Below are positions 57,381 through 64,000 of a stretch of DNA of 64,000 nucleotides, one piece after another. Below the pieces are notes generated by a model that searched no databases, had not been told where the DNA came from, and saw nothing but the letters and a program-made list of their open reading frames with translations. This DNA comes from Acidobacteriota bacterium (GTDB taxonomy: Bacteria; Acidobacteriota; Vicinamibacteria; Vicinamibacterales; UBA2999), in assembly GCA_030697165.1 (NCBI GenBank), contig JAUYQQ010000004.1, forward strand, positions 124,001 to 188,000, in the 5' to 3' direction. A program made the position numbers and the translations under genes. Within the stretch, counting starts at the first letter, position 1. Each line of letters starts with the position of its first letter.

Positions 57381-57443
57381 AGAGTTGATAGTTGGTAGTT
57401 TTAGTTGGTAGTTTCAGTTTCAGTTTCAGTTTCAGTTTCAGTT
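57366..57443. repeat. GTTGAAAGTTGATAGTTGGTAG / TTTCAG array between sigma and anti-sigma genes
   Basis: Starts in the last codons of the sigma gene (the TGA at 57378-57380 is part of GTTGAAAGTTGAAG), passes GTTGATAGTTGGTAGTTTTAG, then TTTCAG repeated six times up to two bases before the ATG at 57444. No Shine-Dalgarno remains. The same vocabulary makes up the inverted repeat at 29291-29431. Confidence 0.93.
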
Positions 57444-58193
57444 ATGACCTGTAGTGACCTCAATGCCGCCCTGGTCGATTTCGTCGATGGGCGTCTCGAT
57501 CCCGCGACCCAGCGGAACGTCGAGCGGCATCTTGAGGCCTGCGACCTCTGCGGCGCGCTCGTCACCGACTTGCGCACCATCCGTGCGGCGGCCTTCATGC
57601 TCGACCGTCACGAGCCGGCGCCCGGTTCATGGACGCGCCTGCAGGCCGCCGTGGCCGCGGAACCGGCCCCGAAAGGCCGGCTGCTCGCCATGCCAGAGCT
57701 TGGGCGCCGAAGCCTTGGCGGAGGCGGCGCGAACTGGCCCGTGTGGCTGGGCGCCGCCGCGGCGCTGGTGCTGGCGACCGTGATCGGCCTGCTGCCGCTG
57801 ATGTCGCGTGACAACGCGCCAGCCGACAACGCGGCCGAGGCCACCGGGCGCGCGATCAGCGTCGAGTCGGTGGCCGCAGAATTCGAAGCGGCCGAGAAGC
57901 ACTACCAGAAGGCGATTGACGACCTGCAGACCATTGCCAACCAGGACAACGGCGAACTCGACCCGCAGGTGGCGTCGGTCCTGCAGAAGAACTTGACGGT
58001 GATCGACCAGGCGATCAGCGAGAGCCGCGCCGCGCTCAAGTCGCAGCCGGCCAGCACCAACGCGCAGGACGGCCTGTTCGACGCCCTCCGCACCAAGGTG
58101 GCGCTGCTGCAGACCACGGTCGAGTTGATCAACGAAATGCGTAAGGGCAATCAAGCCGAGGCAGGGCGCCGCATCCAGACCCTGTCGCAGTAA
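57444..58193 (+). CDS. Anti-sigma factor with zinc-binding motif and one membrane helix
   Basis: 249 residues from the ATG at 57444; the frame is open to 57405 but only through the TTTCAG array (SVSVSV). The N-terminal zinc motif HLEACDLCGALV (H-x3-C-x2-C) is that of ZAS anti-sigma factors. One transmembrane helix at about 100-122 (WLGAAAALVLATVIGLLPLM). The C-terminal extracytoplasmic part (about 125-249) is helical, with coiled-coil-like heptads (FEAAEKHYQKAIDDLQTIAN, ALRTKVALLQTTVELINEM). It holds the ECF sigma inactive until an envelope signal releases it. Residues about 90-97 (RRSLGGGG) come from a dispersed element. Confidence 0.9.
   Translation: MTCSDLNAALVDFVDGRLDPATQRNVERHLEACDLCGALVTDLRTIRAAAFMLDRHEPAPGSWTRLQAAVAAEPAPKGRLLAMPELGRRSLGGGGANWPVWLGAAAALVLATVIGLLPLMSRDNAPADNAAEATGRAISVESVAAEFEAAEKHYQKAIDDLQTIANQDNGELDPQVASVLQKNLTVIDQAISESRAALKSQPASTNAQDGLFDALRTKVALLQTTVELINEMRKGNQAEAGRRIQTLSQ
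57709..57731. repeat. Degenerate in-frame copy of the CCGAAGCCTTGGCGGAGG element
   Basis: GGGCGCCGAAGCC followed by TTGGCGGAGGCGGC; sits between the zinc domain and the membrane helix of the anti-sigma protein. Confidence 0.6.
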
Positions 58194-58201
58194 CGGACGT
58201 T

Positions 58202-59263
58202 ATGCCGAACCGATTCTTCCCACGCCTGATTGTCGCCCTCGCCTTGGTCGCGAGCGCCTCGCCGGCCAGTGCCGCGGTCACCCTGCGCGGCCTGCTGCTG
58301 GACGAAGGCGGCCCGCGTCCGAGCTGGTTCGAGCGCTACCAGGATTCGCGCCAGGGCCCCGAAACGGTTGACAAGACCTCGCAGACCTTCAAGGTCGACG
58401 AGGGCGCGGCGCTCGACCTCACCGGCATCGCCGGCGACGTCCGAGTCACCGGCAGCAGCGGTAACGAGATTCGCGTCGAGGCCACCAGGCGGGTCCGCCA
58501 TCGCAGCGCAGACGAGGCCAAGCGGCTGTTGAGCGAGTTGCGGGTGGAGATGAACAACTTCAACGGCCGTGTCGAAGTGCGCTCGGTCTACCCGCGCCGC
58601 GGCAACGGGGACCGCGGCTTTTCGGGCCGAATCGACTACGTGATTGCCGTCCCCACGGGCGCTTCGGTCGCCGTCAAGTCCATCTCCGGTGACGTGATCG
58701 TCTCGGGCGTGCGCGGTGAAGTGCGGGCCGAGACGATCAGCGGCGATGTCAGCGTCGACTCCGCCCCCAACCTGGCGCTCGCCAAAACGGTGTCGGGCGA
58801 CGTGACCGCCCGCGACGCCGGCGGCGCGTCGACGATGGTGCTCAGCACGGTCAGCGGCTCGGTGATCGCCTCCGGGCTCAAAGTGCGGACGCTCCAGGCC
58901 GGCTCGGTCAGCGGCAATGTCCGGCTGTCGGGGACGCAGGTCGAGCGGGTCGAGGCCAAGTCGGTGTCGGGCAACATCGACTTCGATGCCCCGCTCATCA
59001 AGGCCGGCCGGTACGCCTTCACCTCCCACTCCGGCAACGTCCGTATCGTCCTCTCGGGCAACACCGGTTTCGAACTGGACGCCGACACGTTCAGCGGCAG
59101 CGTGCGGTCGGACGTGCCGGTGACCCTGCGGACCATGGGCCGCAACGACCGTGACCAACGGCGGGGCGCCAGCAACCGCGCCATCCGCGGCGCCTACGGC
59201 GACGCCAGCGCCCTGGTTGCGGTTCGCAGCCATAGCGGTTCGGTCGTGATTACCAAGAAGTAA
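58202..59263 (+). CDS. Exported DUF4097-type beta-repeat protein
   Basis: 353 residues. Signal peptide (about 1-24, LIVALALVASASPASAA) and a C-terminal parallel beta-helix-like repeat region (about 75-350) of DUF4097 type: VDEGAALDLTGIAGDVRVTG, VKSISGDVIVSGVRGEVRAE, ISGDVSVDSAPNLALAKTVS, GDVTARDAGGASTMVLSTVS, NIDFDAPLIKAGRYAFTSHSG. These 20-residue SGDV repeats form a stacked solenoid. The gene follows the anti-sigma gene by 8 nt, so its product may be sensed by or regulated through the ECF system. Periplasmic or outer-membrane-associated; function unknown. Confidence 0.85.
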   Translation: MPNRFFPRLIVALALVASASPASAAVTLRGLLLDEGGPRPSWFERYQDSRQGPETVDKTSQTFKVDEGAALDLTGIAGDVRVTGSSGNEIRVEATRRVRHRSADEAKRLLSELRVEMNNFNGRVEVRSVYPRRGNGDRGFSGRIDYVIAVPTGASVAVKSISGDVIVSGVRGEVRAETISGDVSVDSAPNLALAKTVSGDVTARDAGGASTMVLSTVSGSVIASGLKVRTLQAGSVSGNVRLSGTQVERVEAKSVSGNIDFDAPLIKAGRYAFTSHSGNVRIVLSGNTGFELDADTFSGSVRSDVPVTLRTMGRNDRDQRRGASNRAIRGAYGDASALVAVRSHSGSVVITKK

Positions 59264-59274
59264 CCCTTCGACTC

Positions 59275-59301
59275 GTAACCGGACGCTAAGCGTCCGGTTA
59301 C
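59275..59301. repeat. 13-bp perfect palindrome after the DUF4097 gene
   Basis: GTAACCGGACGCT and AGCGTCCGGTTAC around a single A. Core GCTAAGC recalls the CTTTAG-centred elements elsewhere. No T-run follows, so it is a palindrome of unclear function rather than a clear terminator. From 59302 to 59400 there are more GGGCAGGCCC/GGGCCTGC words but nothing coding. Confidence 0.8.
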
Positions 59302-59473
59302 TCGCTCAGGGCAGGCCCTTGCCCTACTTGGGGCCTGCAGCTGCCCTCCAGATGGCCTGCCATGAGCGAGATGGGTGTCCAGCCGGGCTGGACGCCTATC
59401 GAGTCGAATGGCACTCTTCTGGCATAATGAACCCCGAAGGCGGTCCCCCGGATCGCCGCCAGGAGGAGAACGC

Positions 59474-59920
59474 ATGAAGGTCAGGATTCTTGTCGCAATG
59501 CTTGCGGCCGTGTTGACAGCGGGCGTCGTGTCCGCGCAAACCACCCCGCAAGGCCAGGTGCCCGCGGGCGAGGCGAGCCTCGGGTCGGTAAGCCTGCCCC
59601 GGAGCGTAATGGCCGACGGCAAGGCGCTGAAGGCCGGGACCTACCAGGTCCGCCTGACCGCGCAGGCCGTGACGCCGGTCGTGCCCGGACAGACCATGGA
59701 GCGCTGGGTCGAGTTCGTCCAGGGGGGCAAGGTGGCCGGCCGCGAGGTCGTCAGCATCATCCCCGCGGCCGAAGCCAAGGACCTGCAGCCCGGCCCCGAC
59801 GCGCCCGCCTCGACGCGGACGGGCACAAGGGTGGAAATGCTGAAGGGGAACGAGTACCTGCGCGTCTGGATCAACCGCGCCGGTGTCGGCTACCTCATTC
59901 ACATGCCGCCCGCGATGTAA
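59474..59920 (+). CDS. Small exported protein, family unknown
   Basis: 148 residues from the ATG at 59474; a strong AGGAGGAG (59461-59468) precedes it by 5 nt. Signal peptide (RILVAMLAAVLTAGVVSAQ). The mature part has SLGSVSLPRSVMADGKALKAGTYQVRL-type strands (immunoglobulin-like or lipocalin-like), a WVEFVQGGKVAGREVVSI segment and a C-terminal LRVWINRAGVGYLIHMPP. Similar small proteins are frequent in Acidobacteriota; role unknown. Upstream CATAAT (59422-59427) is a possible -10 box. Followed by a strong terminator. Confidence 0.75.
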   Translation: MKVRILVAMLAAVLTAGVVSAQTTPQGQVPAGEASLGSVSLPRSVMADGKALKAGTYQVRLTAQAVTPVVPGQTMERWVEFVQGGKVAGREVVSIIPAAEAKDLQPGPDAPASTRTGTRVEMLKGNEYLRVWINRAGVGYLIHMPPAM

Positions 59921-59940
59921 CACCGCGAGCCGTACACGAC

Positions 59941-59977
59941 AAAGCCGGGGACCGCACGACGCGGTACCCGGCTTTTT
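59941..59977. terminator. Bidirectional-looking rho-independent terminator
   Basis: AAAGCCGGGGACCGC pairs with GCGGTACCCGGCTTT around ACGAC, with TTTTT after and AAA before. It serves the exported-protein gene and probably the minus-strand rng gene, which ends at 59992. Confidence 0.88.
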
Positions 59978-59991
59978 CTATTGGTGGCCCG

Positions 59992-61647
59992 TCACCCGCC
60001 GATCGACATGACGTCGAACTGCTCGTGATGCAGGTGCACGTCGGGCTTGACGATGACGTCGCGGCGCAGCAGTTCCTTGAGGTCGCGCAGCACGCCCTTC
60101 TCTTCCTCCTGCAGCGCGCGGGCGATGTCGGGATTGACCCGCAGCAGCACACCCGGGCCGTCCAGGTCCGAGCCCACCTTCTTCACTTCCGACAGGATCT
60201 CGTAGCAGACCGTGGCACTCGACTTGATGGTGCCGGCGCCCGAGCAATACGGGCACGGCTCGGTCAGCACGCGCTCGAGGCTCTGCTTCACGCGCTTGCG
60301 CGTGACGATCACCAGGCCGAAGTCCGAGACCTGCAGGGCCTTTGACGGCGCGCGGTCCTTGCGCAGCTCCTGCTCGACCGCCCCGAACACCTTCAGGCGG
60401 TTCTTCTTCTCCTCCATGTCGATGAAGTCGCAGACGATGATGCCGCCGAGGTCGCGCAGCCGGATCTGGCGGACGATTTCCTTGGCCGCTTCGAGGTTGG
60501 TCTTGATGATGGTGTCTTCGAGCCGGCCGGCGGTCTTCTTGCCGACATAGCGGCCGGTGTTGACGTCGATCGCGACCAGCGCCTCGGTCTGATTGATCAC
60601 GATCGAGCCGCCCGACTTGAGCCACACCTTGCTGCGCAGTGCCTTGTCGAGTTCGGCCTGGACCCCGTATTCGTCGAAGATCGGGAAGTCCTTGTCATAG
60701 AGCTTCACGCGCGGCGCCAGGCCCGGCATGATGCGACCGATGAACTCGAGCGCCCGCTGGTGTTCACCGGCATGATCGATGCGAATCGCCGAGTAGTCGT
60801 CGGTGAGCAGGTCGCGCAGCAGCTTGGCGACGAGGCTGGGCTCCTGGTAGACGGTCACCGGCGAGCGCTTCTGCTCGCCGCGCTGCCGCATGTCGACCCA
60901 GATCTTGTAGAAGTAGTTGAGGTCGGCGAGGATGTCGTCCTTGGAGCGGTTCGACGCCGCCGTGCGGATGATCACGCCACCGCTGAAGTGGTGCTGCTCA
61001 CGGAACTCCTTGACGATGCCGCGCAGGCGCGTGCGCTCCTCACGGCTGTCGATCTTGCGGGAGATGCCGATGTGGTCGACAGTCGGCATGAACACGAGGA
61101 AGCGCCCCGGCAGCGTGACGTGGCAGGTCAGGCGCGCGCCCTTGGTGCCGAGCGGCTCCTTGGCCACCTGGACGATCACGTCCTGGCCCTCTTTCAGGAG
61201 CTCTTCGATCTTGGGCTCCGGCGCCCGTTCCTTGCCCTCTTCGCGGTCACCACGTCCGCCACGGCCACGGCCGCGGCGCTCGGGCGCGGCCGTACCCTCG
61301 GCCCCGGCCTCGGCACCATTGGCACCCGCACCCTCGGCACCCTCGCCCTTGGAACCATTGGCACCCCTGGCACCTTTGGCACCTTCGTCGTCGTCGTCGT
61401 CCTTGTCGTACTCGTCGAGGTTGGCGATGACGTCCGAGACATACAGGAAGCCGTCGCGCTCGAGGCCGATGTCGACGAATGACGACTGCATGCCGGGCAG
61501 GACCTTCGACACCCGGCCCTTGTAGACGTTGCCGACGACGCCGCGATTCTGCTCGCGCTCGACAAACAGCTCAGCGAGCTGATCGTCCTCGAGAATGGCG
61601 ACACGGGTTTCGTGGCCATTCGAGGCGATGATCATTTCTTTGTTCAT
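59992..61647 (-). CDS. rng: Ribonuclease E/G family endoribonuclease
   Basis: 551 residues. S1 domain (VGNVYKGRVSKVLPGMQSSF, FVDIGLERDGFLYVSDV), catalytic acids in VAIDVNTGRYVG (about 359) and IIVCDFIDMEEK (about 406), and the Zn-link Cys in EPCPYCSGAGT (about 464). Processes and degrades RNA. Unusually, the S1 domain is split by about 60 low-complexity residues (about 82-143: acidic, then Gly/Ala repeats GAKGARGANG, then Arg/Gly), encoded by GGTGCC-type repeats. Family S1 inserts are usually short. Downstream of mrdA-rodA in a cell-elongation cluster. Confidence 0.94.
   Translation of the reverse strand: MNKEMIIASNGHETRVAILEDDQLAELFVEREQNRGVVGNVYKGRVSKVLPGMQSSFVDIGLERDGFLYVSDVIANLDEYDKDDDDDEGAKGARGANGSKGEGAEGAGANGAEAGAEGTAAPERRGRGRGGRGDREEGKERAPEPKIEELLKEGQDVIVQVAKEPLGTKGARLTCHVTLPGRFLVFMPTVDHIGISRKIDSREERTRLRGIVKEFREQHHFSGGVIIRTAASNRSKDDILADLNYFYKIWVDMRQRGEQKRSPVTVYQEPSLVAKLLRDLLTDDYSAIRIDHAGEHQRALEFIGRIMPGLAPRVKLYDKDFPIFDEYGVQAELDKALRSKVWLKSGGSIVINQTEALVAIDVNTGRYVGKKTAGRLEDTIIKTNLEAAKEIVRQIRLRDLGGIIVCDFIDMEEKKNRLKVFGAVEQELRKDRAPSKALQVSDFGLVIVTRKRVKQSLERVLTEPCPYCSGAGTIKSSATVCYEILSEVKKVGSDLDGPGVLLRVNPDIARALQEEEKGVLRDLKELLRRDVIVKPDVHLHHEQFDVMSIGG
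61287..61390. repeat. GGTGCC-type 9-nt repeats inside the rng coding region
   Basis: On the plus strand GGCACCATT, GGCACCCGC, GGCACCCTC, GGCACCCCT, GGCACCTTT occur in close order, encoding Gly-Ala-x triplets of the S1-domain insert. Same core as the noncoding arrays at 56570 and 56725. Confidence 0.85.
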
Positions 61648-61665
61648 GGAAAGTGCCCTGTCAGA

Positions 61666-61733
61666 ATCGGGAACCGGGAACCGGGAACCGGGAGACGACG
61701 TACACGACTCCCGACTCCCGACTCCCGACTCCC
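61666..61733. repeat. Paired 7-nt arrays ACCGGGA and GACTCCC between rodA and rng
   Basis: ATCGGGA then ACCGGGA x3 (61666-61693), 12 nt, then GACTCCC x4 (61706-61733). The arms are near-inverse (TCCCGGT/GGGAGTC). Fills most of the gap between the rodA stop (61747) and the rng start (61647). Confidence 0.93.
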
Positions 61734-61746
61734 GCCATAGTCGGCA

Positions 61747-62832
61747 TCAGTTCGTAAACCGCCGCATCCGCACGTTGAGGATGAGGCCGAACCCGGCGAG
61801 CGTCGCGATCAGGGAGGAGCCGCCGTAACTCATGAGCGGCAGCGTGAGCCCCTTGACCGGCGCCAGACCCGCCGACATGGTGATGTTGTAGACAACCTGG
61901 AACGTGAACGACGAGAGCACGCCCAGGACGAGATAAGCGCCGAGTCGGTCCTTGGCCAGCCGGGCCGCATCGAGCGCGCGCATGATAACGAACAGGTACA
62001 ACCCGAGTGCGACGAGCACGCCGACCAGCCCCTGCTCCTCGGCGAGCACCGAGAAGATGAAGTCGTTGTGCGCGACGGGAAGGAAGCGCAGCTGCCCCTG
62101 CGTGCCTCCCATGTAGCCTTTGCCCCACACGCCGCCGGAGCCGACGGTGATGCGGGCCTGGATTTGCTGATACCCGGCGCCACGGGGGTCCTGGGCCGGG
62201 TCGAGGAAGGTGGAAATGCGTTCCCGCTGGTAGTCCTGCAGGCCGAACTTGTAGGCGATGGGCGCCGCCAGCACGGCCAGCAGCACCATGGTGTAGATGT
62301 ACTTCATTGGCATGCCGGCCACGAAGACGACGACCAGCAGGATCGGCAACAACGTGACCGCGGTGCCCAGGTCGGGTTGGCGGGCAATGGCCAGGAACGG
62401 AATGGCGGTGAGGGCAACGGCCAGGGCCAGATCGGTATTGGTCAGGGCCGGCCGCCGCTCTTCGCCGAGCATCTTCGCCAGCATCAACGCCAGCGTGGCC
62501 TTCGCGAATTCCGACGGCTGGAGGTTGAACACGCCCAGGTCAATCCAGCGGCGCGACCCGCCGCGCACCGCCCCGAAAAACAGCACGCCGACGAGCGCCA
62601 CCATCATCGCCAGATAGAAGAAGTGCGACTTGTCGGCCAGCGAGCGATAGTCGAACGACAGGCACAGCACCATGGCCACGGCGCCCAGCCCCAGCGCGTA
62701 GACCTGCGTCCAGTAGACCGGACCGGCGCCGCCGGTGGTGCTGTAGATCATGGCCAGGCCCATCGCGCAGATGGCGAGCACGGCGCCGATCAGCGCCCAG
62801 TCGATGTGATAGTAGAGCCGGCGCTCGAACAC
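61747..62832 (-). CDS. rodA: SEDS-family peptidoglycan polymerase RodA
   Basis: 361 residues, about ten helices. SEDS signatures: LDWALIGAVLAICAMGLAMI, RWIDLGVFNLQPSEFAKATL, KPDLGTAVTLLPILLVVVFV-like QPDLGTAVTLLPILLV, and C-terminal LTLPLMSYGGSSLIATLAG. Polymerises lipid II with PBP2 during cell elongation, inner membrane. Start is GTG at 62832, overlapping the TAG of mrdA (TAGTG). The small size compared to FtsW and its pairing with a PBP2 gene identify it as RodA. Confidence 0.95.
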   Translation of the reverse strand: MFERRLYYHIDWALIGAVLAICAMGLAMIYSTTGGAGPVYWTQVYALGLGAVAMVLCLSFDYRSLADKSHFFYLAMMVALVGVLFFGAVRGGSRRWIDLGVFNLQPSEFAKATLALMLAKMLGEERRPALTNTDLALAVALTAIPFLAIARQPDLGTAVTLLPILLVVVFVAGMPMKYIYTMVLLAVLAAPIAYKFGLQDYQRERISTFLDPAQDPRGAGYQQIQARITVGSGGVWGKGYMGGTQGQLRFLPVAHNDFIFSVLAEEQGLVGVLVALGLYLFVIMRALDAARLAKDRLGAYLVLGVLSSFTFQVVYNITMSAGLAPVKGLTLPLMSYGGSSLIATLAGFGLILNVRMRRFTN

Positions 62833-64000
62833 TAGCGCCCTCCCCCGGCCGGACCGGTCATCGCCGTGGTGCGGACCGGTGCCGCCGGCACAGGCACAGG
62901 CACAGGAACGGGTACCGGCGCCGCCGCCGGGGGCGGCGCGAGCACCGGCAACGGCTCGCCGTCACGCTGCGCGTAATAGGTCTGGATGATGTGCTTCGCG
63001 ATCGGCGACGCCAACGACCCGTGCTCGCCGTGCTCGGTGAAGATGACGCCCGCCAGCTCGGGATTGTCCTTCGGCGTCATGAACACGAACCAGCCGTGGT
63101 CGCGCAGGTCGCGGTCGGTGCCGCGGGCGCGCTTCTTGCCCTGGAGGGAAATCACCTGCGCCGTGCCGGTCTTGCCGGACACGTCGCGGCCCGGGATCAT
63201 CGCGCGCCGCGCCGTGCCGGCGCCGTTGACCGCCAGCCACAAGCCGTCACGCACCGCGGAGATGGTCTCGGGTTTCATGAGGAACGGCGCGTATGGGCTC
63301 GGCGGCGCGGCCACCGGCTGCCAGCCATTACCGTCATCAAACGCCTTGACCAGGCGCGGCACCACGCGCGTGCCACCGTTGGCAATGCTGGCCATCATCA
63401 CCGCCAGCCCCATCGGCGTTACGTCCACCATGCCCTGGCCGATCGCGACCGAAATGGTGTCACCGGCGTACCACCGCTCGTTGAAGCGCTTGCGCTTCCA
63501 CTCCTGCGACGGGACGATGCTATCCGCCTCGTTGGGCAGGTCGATGCCGCTCTTGCCGTGCAGCCCCAGCTTCTCGCCCCACTTGTGGATGCGGTCGATG
63601 CCGAGCATGTCGCCAACCGTATAGAAGTAGGTGTTGCACGACTTTTCGAGCGCACGCCGCATGTCCATGAATCCGTGCTTGCCGAGACACTGGAAGAAGC
63701 GGCCGTAAAACGTGCCGCCGCCCGCGCAAAAGATCTGCCGCTCGGGCGAAATCACACCCTCCTCGACCGCCGCCGTCGCAATCAGGATCTTGAACAGCGA
63801 CCCCGGCGAATAGCGGCCCTGGATCGCGCGATTCTGCAGCGGCCGCAACTTGTCGGTATTGAGCTGGTTCCACGTCGCACGGTCGATGCCGGTCGCAAAA
63901 TCGTTGGGGTCGAAGGCGGGCAGGCTGGTCAGGGTCAGCACGTCGCCGGACTTGGGCTCGAGCACTATCGCCGCGCCCCAGTAGCCGGCGGCGCGGAAGG
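62832..64000 (-). CDS. mrdA: Penicillin-binding protein 2 (5' end outside window)
   Basis: The frame is open to the right edge (it reads through FRAAGYWGAAIVLEPKSGDV), so the N-terminus and dimerisation domain are missing. The transpeptidase domain is complete: Ser-x-x-Lys in YSPGSLFKILIA (near 63796), Ser-x-Asn in SCNTYFYTVGDML (near 63637) and Lys-Thr-Gly in VSGKTGTAQVISLQ (near 63172). The C-terminus is Pro/Val-rich (a repeated PVPVP tail). Crosslinks peptidoglycan for cell elongation together with RodA, encoded directly downstream with a 1-nt overlap. Confidence 0.96.
   Translation of the reverse strand, partial: FRAAGYWGAAIVLEPKSGDVLTLTSLPAFDPNDFATGIDRATWNQLNTDKLRPLQNRAIQGRYSPGSLFKILIATAAVEEGVISPERQIFCAGGGTFYGRFFQCLGKHGFMDMRRALEKSCNTYFYTVGDMLGIDRIHKWGEKLGLHGKSGIDLPNEADSIVPSQEWKRKRFNERWYAGDTISVAIGQGMVDVTPMGLAVMMASIANGGTRVVPRLVKAFDDGNGWQPVAAPPSPYAPFLMKPETISAVRDGLWLAVNGAGTARRAMIPGRDVSGKTGTAQVISLQGKKRARGTDRDLRDHGWFVFMTPKDNPELAGVIFTEHGEHGSLASPIAKHIIQTYYAQRDGEPLPVLAPPPAAAPVPVPVPVPVPAAPVRTTAMTGPAGGGR

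Noticed and set aside
57405-57443. Anti-sigma N-terminal extension with repeated SV
   Set aside because: It is the TTTCAG array read in frame, before the natural ATG at 57444.
59302-59473. Small coding gene in the gap after the DUF4097 gene
   Set aside because: Short frames there have no Shine-Dalgarno or conserved features; the gap shows GC-rich partial palindromes only, apart from the leader of the next gene.

Overview
The window is high-GC DNA with dense, short-gapped operons. It most resembles an Acidobacteriota genome, probably of the Vicinamibacteria type; this is inference from gene content, since no rRNA is present. The evidence is an ADOP-type MacB/FtsX permease, two giant Oar-like TonB receptors with an N-terminal carboxypeptidase-regulatory domain, an acidobacterial-type VWFA protein, a TatT-like protein, and dispersed palindromes translated in frame. 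I saw no tRNA, rRNA, CRISPR array, prophage or insertion sequence.

Layout. 1-6.9 kb: the end of a radical SAM-like enzyme, a beta-barrel protein, an ADOP permease, a DUF485/ActP acetate-type symporter pair and a DedA/VTT membrane protein. 6.9-13.9 kb: two glycosyltransferases and a left-handed beta-helix acyltransferase (minus strand), then an alpha/beta hydrolase, a CoA-transferase III protein and a PLP decarboxylase. 14.1-16.9 and 24.7-27.7 kb: two TonB receptors. 17-21.2 kb: folE, a TatT-like protein, and an accessory island with a VapBC-like pair, an AbiEii-like nucleotidyltransferase with a tiny partner, a decayed quinoprotein fragment and a PD-(D/E)XK-like fragment. 21.2-24.4 kb: 3-hydroxyacyl-CoA dehydrogenase, thiolase and an isopropylmalate/isocitrate-type dehydrogenase. 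27.7-31 kb: a TPR protein, a pseudo-receiver with a PilZ protein, a gamma-glutamylcyclotransferase-like protein and a membrane-anchored protein. 31.2-37.8 kb: a six-gene minus-strand operon of two ABC ATPases, two ABC-2 permeases, an exported protein and a VWFA protein. 37.8-42.8 kb: an HD protein, a NUDIX hydrolase, YjbQ, tsaD, mtnA and a PQQ-propeller protein. 42.8-46.7 kb: a nucleoside salvage operon (pyrimidine phosphorylase, CNT transporter, purine phosphorylase, cytidine deaminase). 46.7-54 kb: a four-gene cassette alternating HEAT-repeat and HD-GYP proteins. 54-59.9 kb: a subtilase, a beta-barrel protein, an alkyltransferase-like protein, and an ECF sigma / anti-sigma / DUF4097 set. 60-64 kb: rng, rodA and mrdA (cell elongation).

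Two things stand out. First, the HEAT/HD-GYP cassette looks like a duplicated two-gene signalling unit in which all four proteins share a related N-terminal module. I do not recognise it as a described system. Second, many gene junctions carry their own short-unit tandem array (6-23 nt units). These arrays repeatedly contain the stop codon of the upstream gene, sometimes the start codon of the next gene, and sometimes spill into the coding N-terminus. Two further dispersed repeat families (a CTTTAG-centred palindrome and a CCACCGAAGCCTTGGCGAAG-type element) are inserted in frame in several proteins.
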